7,030 nucleotides of DNA, taken from positions 1 through 7,030 of the forward strand of contig CAADSF010000041.1 in the NCBI GenBank assembly GCA_900751035.1. The letters run 5' to 3'. Under the pieces are notes generated by a model. That model was not told where the DNA came from, did no database searches, and saw only the letters and a list, made by a program, of their open reading frames with translations. Made by a program: the position numbers and the translations under genes. Of the stretch, positions 1 through 6,786 are shown piece by piece (positions within the stretch are counted from its first letter, which is position 1; each line of letters opens with the position of its first letter). Origin of the DNA: an uncultured Oscillospiraceae bacterium. GTDB taxonomy: Bacteria > Bacillota > Clostridia > Oscillospirales > Oscillospiraceae.

Positions 1-133
1 TGGCATACTGATGGTTATGCAGCAGCAGAATCGCCAGCGTCGCCACCAGAATCACGCAGACGAGCAGCAGCATACTCCACAGCAGCCGCCGCAGCTTTCC
101 GTCCAGCGACGGATGCGGCTTACTTCGCCTCAT
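1..133 (-). CDS. N-terminal fragment of a membrane protein, probable YesM-type sensor histidine kinase (partial)
   Basis: The gene begins at ATG 133-131 and runs off the left edge after 44 complete codons. The product starts with a basic stretch (MRRSKPHPSLDGKLRRLL) followed by a hydrophobic segment at about residues 17-39, ending LLLHNHQYA. This is the positive-inside signal anchor expected of a sensor kinase. GGAG at 140-143 on the minus strand, 6 nt before the ATG, is a good ribosome binding site. The start overlaps the end of the response-regulator gene by 14 nt, which implies translational coupling. In Firmicutes, YesN-type regulators are usually paired with a YesM-type histidine kinase (extracellular sensor, HAMP, His-kinase and ATPase domains). 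That assignment rests on position and topology only, because no kinase motif lies inside the window. Another membrane protein is possible. Confidence 0.6.
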   Translation of the reverse strand, partial: MRRSKPHPSLDGKLRRLLWSMLLLVCVILVATLAILLLHNHQYA

Positions 134-1739
134 GCCCGTCTCCGTTTCCCGCGCGGTAGCTGCTCGGCGTGCAGCCCTGCGTCTTTTTGAACAGGAAGCT
201 GAAATAGCGCGGGTCGCGGTAGCCGACCTCATACGCCACCTCGCTCGACCGCTTGCCGGAATAGCGCAGCAGCTCCTTTGCGCGCTCCATCCGCTTTCCC
301 GTCAGGTATTCCACAAATGTCTGCCCCATCTCCTGACTGAACACGCCGGAGAAATAGTTGGGGCTGATATTGGCGGCCTTTGCCACCGTGTTGAGCGAGA
401 GATTTTCGTCGGTATAGTTCTGCTCGATATAGCGCAGCGCCCGCTTGAGCATGGATTTATACTGGTTGCCGGATTCCTCCTCCCGCAGCTCAATGGCGCG
501 GCGCAGAAGCGCGGCGCAGCTTTTTTCCAGCGTCTCGCGTCCGCCGTCTGCCGTCAGCTCCTGTCCGGATGCAAGCGGGCGCAGGAATTCCTCCTGCGAA
601 TAGCCGAAGCTCTTGGCTGCGCGGATGGCGCTGAAGCGCAGCTCCAGCAGCACGTACTGCCGGAAGAGCATCGAATCCAGCGCATTTCCGAAGGATGCAA
701 GATATTCCGACACGAAATCCGGAATTTCCTCGCGCATCCCGGTCTGTAAGAAATTTCGGATGATGGCGGGGTCGGCCTTGCTGGCGTCGACCTCGTCGAG
801 CGCCGGGAGCGCTCCGCGCTGCGGCTTTTGCAGCACGTCTGCCGTCAGCACATGCCGCTCCGGCAGAAGGTGCCGGTAGGAAAGGATCGTGTGCGCGCTT
901 GCATAGCAGCCGGGAAGCTCGCTCAGGCGGGCGACCGGCTCGCTGACCGCCGCGTACCACGCGAGCGACTCGTCCCCGCCGCAGCGGCGCTCGATGTTTT
1001 CCAGACACCGGCGCACAGCCTCGTCCAGCCCTGCGGCGCTGCCCTTTACGATGACGCAGTAGGTCATGAGGTTGCAGCGGAACAGCAGATACTCGCCGTA
1101 GCGCAGCAGATACGCCATCAGCTCCTCCAGCCGCTCGGCCAGCGTCTGGGAATACTCCGCCGCGCCCCTGCTCTGCAGGGTCAGCAGAATCACGTTATAG
1201 CCCTCGGCGTCAATGTCGATCTGGAGCTTTTTCGCCTGCTCGTAAATTTCCGACACGCGCAGGGAGCCGGAGGTGATCTGTTCAAAGAACTTGCGGCGGG
1301 CAAACTGCTCGTATTCCTGCCCCTCCTGCTGGAAGCGGCGCAGATAGTCCTTCTGCTCGCGCTCCTCGTCAATTTTCCGGCTGACGTCCTCCAGCGTTTT
1401 CAGCAGCGACGCCTTTGTCACGGGCTTGAGCAGATACTGCTCCACGCCGATTTCAATGGCCTCCTGCGCAAACTCAAAATCGTTGTGGCCGCTGATGAGG
1501 ATGATTCTCGTCTCCGGCAGCTCCGCGCAGACAAGCTTGCTGAGCGCCAGCCCGTCCATAAACGGCATTTTGATATCCGTGATCAGAATATCCGGGCGCA
1601 GCTTGCGAATCTGCGGCAGCGCCAGCTCCCCGTCGGGTGCGTCGCCGCAGAATTCAAAGCCGTACCGCTCCCAGTCGATGCAGTCGCGCAGACCCTCCCG
1701 CACGACGCATTCATCCTCCACCAGAAAAACCTTCAGCAA
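120..1739 (-). CDS. YesN-type response regulator: REC receiver plus AraC-family DNA-binding domain
   Basis: A cytoplasmic two-component transcription regulator of 539 residues. Residues 1-120 are a receiver domain: acidic pair E8-D9, phospho-acceptor D55 in ILITDIKMPFMDG, S83 in ILISGHNDF and K105 in YLLKPV, all conserved. Residues 105-140 form a charged helix. A middle region of about 290 residues has no motif I recognise, as is usual for YesN proteins. Residues 429-531 are an AraC/XylS domain with two helix-turn-helix units (LSLNTVAKAANISPNYFSGVFS region and SSEVAYEVGYRDPRYFSFLFKK region). The length fits the 500-550 residues typical of YesN. I chose TTG 1739 over the in-frame GTG 1748 because GAGGTGATC, a nine-base match to the 16S rRNA tail complement, lies at 1743-1751, well spaced for TTG but overlapping the GTG. 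It overlaps the next gene by 14 nt. Such regulators often control carbohydrate uptake, but no target gene is visible here. Confidence 0.93.
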   Translation of the reverse strand: MLKVFLVEDECVVREGLRDCIDWERYGFEFCGDAPDGELALPQIRKLRPDILITDIKMPFMDGLALSKLVCAELPETRIILISGHNDFEFAQEAIEIGVEQYLLKPVTKASLLKTLEDVSRKIDEEREQKDYLRRFQQEGQEYEQFARRKFFEQITSGSLRVSEIYEQAKKLQIDIDAEGYNVILLTLQSRGAAEYSQTLAERLEELMAYLLRYGEYLLFRCNLMTYCVIVKGSAAGLDEAVRRCLENIERRCGGDESLAWYAAVSEPVARLSELPGCYASAHTILSYRHLLPERHVLTADVLQKPQRGALPALDEVDASKADPAIIRNFLQTGMREEIPDFVSEYLASFGNALDSMLFRQYVLLELRFSAIRAAKSFGYSQEEFLRPLASGQELTADGGRETLEKSCAALLRRAIELREEESGNQYKSMLKRALRYIEQNYTDENLSLNTVAKAANISPNYFSGVFSQEMGQTFVEYLTGKRMERAKELLRYSGKRSSEVAYEVGYRDPRYFSFLFKKTQGCTPSSYRAGNGDGHEAK

Positions 1740-1742
1740 TGT

Positions 1743-1751
1743 GATCACCTC
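1743..1751 (-). promoter_or_regulatory. Strong ribosome binding site that sets a TTG start for the response regulator
   Basis: The minus strand reads GAGGTGATC, complementary to the 3' end of 16S rRNA over nine bases. The GAGG core ends 8 nt before TTG 1739-1737, the ideal distance, while the longer candidate start GTG 1748-1746 lies inside the site itself. With TTG the protein starts M-LKVFLVEDE, the usual beginning of a receiver domain. Confidence 0.8.
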
Positions 1752-1757
1752 AGTCCC

Positions 1758-1786
1758 ATTGTACCATTCTTTCCCGGAATTTGGAA
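1758..1786 (-). promoter_or_regulatory. Candidate promoter for the response-regulator/sensor-kinase genes
   Basis: The minus strand has TTCCAA (1786-1781), a 17-bp spacer, then TACAAT (1763-1758). The -10 box matches the sigma-A consensus at five of six bases and the -35 box is weak. The spacer contains a short palindrome TTCCCGGAA (plus strand 1771-1779) that could be an operator. The expected transcript start is near 1751, almost at the ribosome binding site, so the leader would be very short. The same -35 sequence and spacing occur upstream of the phosphatase gene. The two-component genes could also be read from upstream, since no terminator is visible. Confidence 0.4.
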
Positions 1787-1813
1787 GAAGTATTTCATTT
1801 TTCCGCCTGCGCC

Positions 1814-3049
1814 CTACGAATCGGACAGATACGAATCATCCGTGATCGGGATGAAATTGTCGATCGGGGTCAGGGTATCCAGATACTCGTACAGTTCGCT
1901 GTAGGTGTATTCCTCCGAGGTCCTGAGCGACTCTGTCCACTCCAGCTGATCGTTCACCATGGAATATACATTGATGTATTCGAACCGCATGGAGCCCTGA
2001 CCTCCCTCGTGTACAATGATGCCGTTTCCGTCATACGCATACAGGCAGTCGCTGTAGCTCCAATAGTTCCAGTTGCTCGCAATGACCTCCGTGCCGTCAA
2101 AGGTGTAGACATAGTAATACACAGATTCCTTGCGCACAATGAGCTCCGGCGTTCCGTCCTGATCGATGTCATACAGGGTATATTCCGTTTTATATCCGTC
2201 GCTCTCTGCCGGATAGGTCAGCAGCACTGCTTTATATTGCTCCGCGAACGACTGGCCCGTTGGGGCCGCGTCTGATTCGGAGCTGACCGCATATGTATGC
2301 AAATCCACGCAGAAGATCATGGGGTCGTCATAATTGGGCGTGCCGCCGTGCAGATAGACCAGCGCCTGATCGCCCCGAAGCTCAATTTCGCTGGCCCAGT
2401 AATAATTCGGGTCAAACTGCTCGATTCTCGTCAGCGTCTCGCCCGTATAGGACACCGCGAAAAAGTCCGGGCCGTAGTATCCGCACAGATAGAGCGCCGA
2501 ATCGCCGAACGCGAAGCCCTCCGCTCTGCCCGCAAAGTCGCTGTTCTCCCACAGGCGCGTTCCGGTCTGCGCATCCAGACACACGACCGTCGTATCCTCA
2601 ACATAATAATAGCGCCCGTCCCGCTGTCCAAGCTCAATGACCGATGTCAATTCGGTCATCACGAACCTTGGCGTTTCGACGCTCCAAACCGCGTTCCCTT
2701 CCGCGTCATAGCCGGTAATGACGGCGTATTCGTCCCCGCCTGACGGCACATCACGGTCGATCTCGCGCGTCAGCTCAATTCTTTCAACCGCTGCCTGCGC
2801 CGACTCCGCAGCCAACGCCGGTTCCGGCGTCGGTTCCGGCGTTTTTTCCGCCGCAGGTTCTGAATCGTCTGCGGTGCTGCTTGCGGCCTCGCCGCGTTTG
2901 GCCTCGTCGAGCTTGTCCCTGACCTGCTGGAGCGTGCTTTCCAGCGCGGCTGCGCCGCTGCTATCCCCGTCGTCTGCTTCCCCGCACGCCGTAAGGCTGA
3001 GCAGAACGAGCATACAGACGGCCAAAATCATCCATCTCTTTCGGTTCAT
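1814..3049 (-). CDS. Surface lipoprotein with PQQ/beta-propeller-like segment and C-terminal DxDxDG domain
   Basis: A 411-residue predicted lipoprotein of unknown function. The first 21 residues are a signal peptide (NRKR, hydrophobic core, lipobox L19-T-A-C22), so mature C22 would be lipidated and anchored on the outer face of the membrane. Residues 34-58 look helical. Residues 59-90 are an Ala/Glu/Pro linker with TPEPTPEP. Residues 105-255 hold propeller-like strands, including VVCLDAQTGTRLWENSDF at 155-172, a typical PQQ-repeat motif, and YDAEGNAVW at 114-122. Residues 265-411 form a different domain with D294-x-D296-x-D298-G and E302, resembling calcium-binding FG-GAP/EF-hand-like loops, and many Tyr/Trp. 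ATG 3049 has GGGAGG at 3058-3063, 8 nt upstream. It follows the kinase gene after 53 nt without a terminator, so cotranscription is likely. A role as partner or ligand sensor of that kinase is inference. Confidence 0.85.
   Translation of the reverse strand: MNRKRWMILAVCMLVLLSLTACGEADDGDSSGAAALESTLQQVRDKLDEAKRGEAASSTADDSEPAAEKTPEPTPEPALAAESAQAAVERIELTREIDRDVPSGGDEYAVITGYDAEGNAVWSVETPRFVMTELTSVIELGQRDGRYYYVEDTTVVCLDAQTGTRLWENSDFAGRAEGFAFGDSALYLCGYYGPDFFAVSYTGETLTRIEQFDPNYYWASEIELRGDQALVYLHGGTPNYDDPMIFCVDLHTYAVSSESDAAPTGQSFAEQYKAVLLTYPAESDGYKTEYTLYDIDQDGTPELIVRKESVYYYVYTFDGTEVIASNWNYWSYSDCLYAYDGNGIIVHEGGQGSMRFEYINVYSMVNDQLEWTESLRTSEEYTYSELYEYLDTLTPIDNFIPITDDSYLSDS
2819..2842 (-). repeat. 12-bp perfect tandem duplication in the lipoprotein linker
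   Basis: On the plus strand CGGTTCCGGCGT occurs twice in direct succession (2819-2830 and 2831-2842). On the coding strand it encodes part of the TPEPTPEP linker between the lipid anchor and the folded region. Such in-frame units can vary in number by slippage without breaking the reading frame. Confidence 0.7.
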
Positions 3050-3102
3050 TGAAACTGCCTCCCATACTTGATAAAGCGTATCTGATTCTGCTCCCCCGCC
3101 GC

Positions 3103-5997
3103 TTACCGCAGGCGGTACCGGTAGAGCAGTCTGGTGCTGACCAGCTTCACATCGTCAGCGTTCACCTGCGAATCACTCCAGTATGGCTCCGAATACCTGT
3201 AGAAATAATAGGTATAGTAAATATCCCGGTAGCTGTACAGCGTCTGGGTTCCGGCCTCTACCTCTCTTGTCCACGGCCCCGGTCCTCCGTATGTGCTTCC
3301 GTCGCAGATCAGCCAATACTGGTTCTTGCCGTTTCCGGTGAATCCGTCGCCGTATTGGTCCATTCCGCCGCTTTTCCTGAGCCAGGGAAGCTCGTAATCC
3401 GTCCAGCGGTCTTCATAATACGGGTGGTTTCCGCCTGCGAATGTCCACGGCGCGTCGTTGCTTGTTTCGCCGTAGTATCTGTAATAATGATATTGTGTTT
3501 TATACAGCGTTTTCTCCTGCGTGCGCACCTCCCGCTTCTGGCTGTCGTTCTCAAAGGCCGATACGGAGCTTGCAGTGTACTCTGTCCATTCCGTCACCCG
3601 GCTTTCTTTTCTGTCGAATGTCCAGCCGTCCATTGATTTTTTATCGGAGGAGGTATACGACTTCTTCTGATACTGATACTGCTTTTTCGCGTCCCCGACC
3701 TTTACCGCGTTCTGCGGGATTTCATCTTCCGGTGTGTAGTCGACCAGCGGCCCGTAAAAATACGCGGTCAGGCTGGTGTTTTCCTCGACCTTGATTGTTC
3801 TGCGCGTCTGCGTGCTGCCGTCACTCCATGCGTCAAACTGGCAGCCCTCGCTCGGCACGACCTCAAGCGTGGCCGTCTCGCCCTTTTTGAACGTGCCGCC
3901 GCCCAGAACCGTGCCATAGCTGGTGTTGGAGCTGGAAAGCGAGACGACGTACCGGTCGGCTGGCGCGATCTGGACGGTAAAGGCCGCCGTTTTCCCGCCG
4001 TAGGACACCGTCACGGTCTGCTCGCCGGTCGAGCTGAACGTGGTCGGGCGGCAGGACAGCGCGCTGTCGCCCGCATAAACATTCTTTACGCTGCCGTCAG
4101 TGTAGGTCGCTTCGATTTCGAGGCCGTTCAGGCTCAGGCTCTCGCCCTCGGTCAGCGCGGTATTTGGCAGATTGACGATTCGGATGGAGCTGACCTCCGC
4201 GTTTTTCACCGTGACGGAATAGCTGCCGGCCAGCTCGCCGCCATAATACACGGTCACGGATGCGCTTCCCGCCGCAGACGAATCCAGCTCGCCCGTAAAG
4301 CCGGACGTCACAGTTTCCTCGTCGCCGGTATTGTATTGGAGCAGCGCCCTCAGCCCCGTTTCGTCAAACGCTTCGCCGACAAAATATTCTGTTTTCGCGC
4401 CGCTGCTGTCCAGCGTGATGCGCGTGATCTCCCGCTCTCTGACCGTGACGCGGCAGACGGCGCTTTTCCCGTCCTTCTCCGCCGTGATCTCGGCCTCTCC
4501 CGCACGCTTCGCGGCGACAAGTCCGCTTTCGTCGACCTCGGCGACCGCAGGATCGCTGCTGCTCCATACAGCGCCGTCAAGCGGGTAATCCGCCGGTACG
4601 GCGGACAGGGAAAGCTGCGCCTCGCGGCCAACGAAGAGCGTCAGCGTCTGCTCGCGCATGGAGAGCGTTTCCAGCACAGCCGGCTCCTCCGAGGGCGTGT
4701 CCGGCTCCGGCGAGGGCGGATTCGGCTCCGGCGGATTTACGTCTTCCACCGTCTCCTTCTGAACGCTCTGCCTGTAGAGCCAGCTCCCCAATATGCAGCC
4801 CGCCGCGACCACAAGCGCAGCCGCGCCGCAGACAGCGGGAACCAGCCAGCGCTTTTTCTTTTTTTCCGGCCTGCGCAGCTGTCTGTACGGCTCATCCTTC
4901 CCGACGGTTTCGGCGCCGGAATAGAAGGACTGCGTCGTCTCCTCCGCCTGACGCGAGCAGGTGTATTTCCCGACCGTCGCACTGCTCCGCTGCTCCGGCT
5001 CCGGTTCCGGCTGCCGCGCCTGCCGCCTGCTGCGGCTGAGCCCCGCCGGAACTACGCCGGGCCGCCAGTGCTCCAGCCCTCCGTGCGCGATGATCTCCAG
5101 CGCAAGCCGCAGCTCCATCGGGCTGCTGAAGCGCTCGTTCGAATCAAACGCGCAGGCACGCAGGACGATTCGCTTCAGCTCCGGGCTTCCGTGCAGCGGC
5201 GCGGGGAGCGGCTCGCCGCTCATGCGGCGCTGCAGCGCCCTGCTGTTGCTCTCGGCCGTCGGAACGTCCGGCGGCGCGAACGGCATACGCCGCTCATTCA
5301 GCAGCCAGTACAGCACCAGGCCGAGCGAATACTGGTCGACCTTTGCGTTGTAGTCTCTGTTCTGATAGACCTCAGGCGCCATATAGGTATATGTACCCGC
5401 CTTTGTCGCCCGCGTCGTATGGTCGGACACGCGGGCAATGCCGAAATCGCCGAGCTTGAAATCGCCGTTCCGATTGACAAAAATATTCTGCGGCTTGATA
5501 TCCCGGTGGACGATGTGCTTGCGCTCGCACAGCTCCAGCGCCCGGCACAGATCAACGCCGATTTTGATTACCGTCGTCTCATCGATGGCAATCCCTGTGA
5601 AATTCGCGCGGTAGTAATCCGTCAGCGGGGCCAGCAGCTCCATGCGAATCAGGATATCCCAGCCCGGATCATGGTCGTGCTGCACGATCTGGTGGTCCTC
5701 ATAGCTGACGATATGGCTGTTGCCCTTCATGTCGGAAAGCAGAAGGAATTCTCTCGAAATATCGTCCACCTGCGTTTTGAAATACGCGGTAATGCTCTTG
5801 TCGTCCAGTCCGTCGCCGCGGAAGGCTTCGATATCCGATTTGCTTTCCGGCACGGAGATCACCTTCAGCGCGGCGTGCTCCTCCATGCCGAATTTGTCGA
5901 CGCGGACGATTTCATAAACCGTTGAAAATCCGCCTGTTCCGATGGGCGGCTCTAATATCTCCCATCCCGGCAGACAGGTACGGTACCGCTGTTCCAT
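3103..5997 (-). CDS. Transmembrane eukaryotic-like Ser/Thr protein kinase with Ig-like/InlB-repeat ectodomain
   Basis: A 964-residue Hanks-type receptor kinase that would phosphorylate cytoplasmic proteins on Ser/Thr. Kinase domain, residues 10-305: glycine loop GTGGFSTV (20-27), ALKV Lys45, alpha-C Glu83, HRDIKPQN (Asp166, Asn171), DFG (184-186), APE (207-209) and Asp221. All catalytic residues are present, so it should be active. A Pro/Glu and Gln-rich juxtamembrane region and KKKKR precede one transmembrane helix (384-408). Outside are a Pro/Glu linker (419-440), a Big2-type Ig domain (440-519), two Big_3-like domains (521-597, 602-677), a divergent InlB B-repeat (682-748, YGTV...GGG...FDAWSDGS) and a Tyr/Trp-rich region (749-964). 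No PASTA repeats are seen. I chose ATG 5997, not GTG 6006, because GAGGTGA at 6003-6009 fits only the ATG. It follows the phosphatase after 5 nt. PP2C is its expected antagonist. The ligand is unknown. Confidence 0.94.
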   Translation of the reverse strand: MEQRYRTCLPGWEILEPPIGTGGFSTVYEIVRVDKFGMEEHAALKVISVPESKSDIEAFRGDGLDDKSITAYFKTQVDDISREFLLLSDMKGNSHIVSYEDHQIVQHDHDPGWDILIRMELLAPLTDYYRANFTGIAIDETTVIKIGVDLCRALELCERKHIVHRDIKPQNIFVNRNGDFKLGDFGIARVSDHTTRATKAGTYTYMAPEVYQNRDYNAKVDQYSLGLVLYWLLNERRMPFAPPDVPTAESNSRALQRRMSGEPLPAPLHGSPELKRIVLRACAFDSNERFSSPMELRLALEIIAHGGLEHWRPGVVPAGLSRSRRQARQPEPEPEQRSSATVGKYTCSRQAEETTQSFYSGAETVGKDEPYRQLRRPEKKKKRWLVPAVCGAAALVVAAGCILGSWLYRQSVQKETVEDVNPPEPNPPSPEPDTPSEEPAVLETLSMREQTLTLFVGREAQLSLSAVPADYPLDGAVWSSSDPAVAEVDESGLVAAKRAGEAEITAEKDGKSAVCRVTVREREITRITLDSSGAKTEYFVGEAFDETGLRALLQYNTGDEETVTSGFTGELDSSAAGSASVTVYYGGELAGSYSVTVKNAEVSSIRIVNLPNTALTEGESLSLNGLEIEATYTDGSVKNVYAGDSALSCRPTTFSSTGEQTVTVSYGGKTAAFTVQIAPADRYVVSLSSSNTSYGTVLGGGTFKKGETATLEVVPSEGCQFDAWSDGSTQTRRTIKVEENTSLTAYFYGPLVDYTPEDEIPQNAVKVGDAKKQYQYQKKSYTSSDKKSMDGWTFDRKESRVTEWTEYTASSVSAFENDSQKREVRTQEKTLYKTQYHYYRYYGETSNDAPWTFAGGNHPYYEDRWTDYELPWLRKSGGMDQYGDGFTGNGKNQYWLICDGSTYGGPGPWTREVEAGTQTLYSYRDIYYTYYFYRYSEPYWSDSQVNADDVKLVSTRLLYRYRLR
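3106..3588 (-). repeat. Three degenerate Tyr/Trp-rich repeats at the kinase C-terminus
   Basis: Within the kinase gene, three units begin with a Trp and end in a Tyr-rich strand: residues 804-841 (WTEY...REVRTQEKTLY...YYRY), 909-935 (WTREVEAGTQTLYSYRD... YRY) and 940-964 (WSDSQVNADDVKLVSTRLLYRYR). The common core is about R/K-x-V-x-(T/S)-x-x-(T/L)-L-Y followed by Tyr/Arg-rich residues. Between the first two lies a non-repeated insert with WTDY and Gly-rich loops. I recall similar W-S...YRYR-type segments as tandem repeats in clostridial surface proteins, but I cannot name a family with certainty. Confidence 0.55.
4774..4848 (-). other. Transmembrane helix of the Ser/Thr kinase
   Basis: This part of the kinase gene encodes residues 384-408, WLVPAVCGAAALVVAAGCIL followed by GSWLY, a single uninterrupted hydrophobic helix. 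It is preceded by KKKKR on the cytoplasmic side and followed by a Pro/Glu-rich linker outside. By the positive-inside rule, the kinase domain faces the cytoplasm and the Ig-like region the exterior. Confidence 0.9.
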
Positions 5998-6002
5998 GCT
6001 TC

Positions 6003-6009
6003 TCACCTC
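6003..6009 (-). promoter_or_regulatory. Ribosome binding site of the kinase gene containing the phosphatase stop codon
   Basis: The minus strand reads GAGGTGA, with the TGA at 6005-6003 being the phosphatase stop codon. ATG 5997 follows the GAGG core after 8 nt. Ribosomes ending phosphatase synthesis finish on the kinase ribosome binding site, a layout typical of translational coupling that would tie kinase to phosphatase output. Confidence 0.8.
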
Positions 6010-6773
6010 AATTCATTGACCTTGATTCCGATTACGCTGATATTGTCCCGGCCGCCGTTCTGCAGCGCCGCCCGGAGCAGATGCTCCGTGATCTGCCGGA
6101 CGCTGGTATGCTGCCGGATGCAGTCGGCGATCACCACGTTCGGCAGCATATCGGTCAGGCCGTCGCTGCACAGCAGATAAAAATCGCCAGGCTCCAATTC
6201 GCTTTTGACCAGATGCGGCACGAGCGTCAGCTCGTCCGGGAAAACGCCCAGATACTGCGTCAGCGGCGGCTTTCCGTGCCCCGCGCCCTCCGGCGCAGGC
6301 TCGCTGTCGTCGACGGACATCTGCGTCAGCGCGCGGCCGCGCAGCCGGTAAATGCGGCTGTCGCCAAGATTGCAGGCATAGACCTCCTCCGCCGTAAACA
6401 GAAGCGCGGCGACGGTCGTCCCCATCCGGCCATACGGCAGCGCTTCACAGCCCGCACATACCGCCTCGTTCATCGCGCCGCACGCCTGCTTCAGAAAGGC
6501 GCCCGGCCGCATCATATAGCTTCGCAGCCGCTCCTGCCCTGCACGCAGCGTTCTGGCCGCCGCAAACGCAGCGGCCTCCCCGGCCTGCTCGCCGCCCATG
6601 CCGTCGAAAACGGCAAAGCACTTCTCCGTGTCCAGCAGATACTTTGCCGTCAGAACACCCTTCAGCCCGCGGTTTTCCCGCTCCAGCGTGCGGCCGTTCA
6701 GATAGATATTATCCTCATTCTTCGCCCGCACTCTGCCAATCTCGCAGCCGCAGGCAGCGGATATCTGATACAT
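6003..6773 (-). CDS. PP2C-family (PPM) Ser/Thr protein phosphatase
   Basis: A 256-residue soluble cytoplasmic metal-dependent phosphatase, the usual size for bacterial stand-alone PP2C (PrpC/Stp type). It removes phosphate from Ser/Thr and is the expected counterpart of the adjacent kinase. Motifs in order: GRVRAKNEDN (13-22, with metal ligand Asp21), FAVFDGMGGEQAGE (53-66, metal ligand Asp57), RMGTT (116-120), NLGDSRIYRL (135-144), LLCSDGLTDML (201-211, metal ligand Asp204) and GGRDNISVI (240-248, metal ligand Asp243). All metal-binding Asp residues are present. ATG 6773 is preferred over in-frame ATG 6821: GGGAGAG lies at 6780-6786 with 6 nt spacing, nothing like a ribosome binding site precedes 6821, and R/NEDN falls near residue 20 as in relatives. 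It is the first gene of the cluster. The name prpC/stp would be by analogy only. Confidence 0.95.
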   Translation of the reverse strand: MYQISAACGCEIGRVRAKNEDNIYLNGRTLERENRGLKGVLTAKYLLDTEKCFAVFDGMGGEQAGEAAAFAAARTLRAGQERLRSYMMRPGAFLKQACGAMNEAVCAGCEALPYGRMGTTVAALLFTAEEVYACNLGDSRIYRLRGRALTQMSVDDSEPAPEGAGHGKPPLTQYLGVFPDELTLVPHLVKSELEPGDFYLLCSDGLTDMLPNVVIADCIRQHTSVRQITEHLLRAALQNGGRDNISVIGIKVNELR

Positions 6774-6779
6774 ACGCTT

Positions 6780-6786
6780 CTCTCCC
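6780..6786 (-). promoter_or_regulatory. Ribosome binding site that sets the phosphatase start
   Basis: The minus strand reads GGGAGAG, 6 nt before ATG 6773. The upstream in-frame ATG 6821 has only CCCCGG-like sequence before it, so this site decides for the shorter 256-residue protein. Confidence 0.65.

Noticed and set aside
1740..1813. Intrinsic terminator between the lipoprotein and response-regulator genes
   Set aside because: I looked for a GC-rich hairpin followed by Ts on the minus strand and found only the short TTCCCGGAA palindrome without a T tract.
828..1904. Open plus-strand frame of 358 codons opposite the response regulator
   Set aside because: It lies fully antisense to the REC and middle regions of a clear response regulator and has biased Leu/Ala/Gln/Arg composition without motifs.
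1780..3071. Shorter plus-strand open frames opposite the lipoprotein (1781-2275, 2297-2743, 2718-3071)
   Set aside because: The minus-strand lipoprotein has a lipobox, ribosome binding site and recognisable propeller motifs. The opposite frames have none of these.
4985..5012. Repeated CTCCGG/TTCCGG units as a possible mobile or CRISPR-like repeat
   Set aside because: They are simple in-frame repeats encoding Pro-Glu pairs of the kinase juxtamembrane linker. There is no spacer structure.
4336..5925. Long open plus-strand frame of 529 codons opposite the kinase gene
   Set aside because: It is antisense to a gene with complete kinase motifs. Its product is Arg/Ala/Leu-rich with no recognisable domain, as expected from the complement of GC-rich codons. 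No ribosome binding site stands out.
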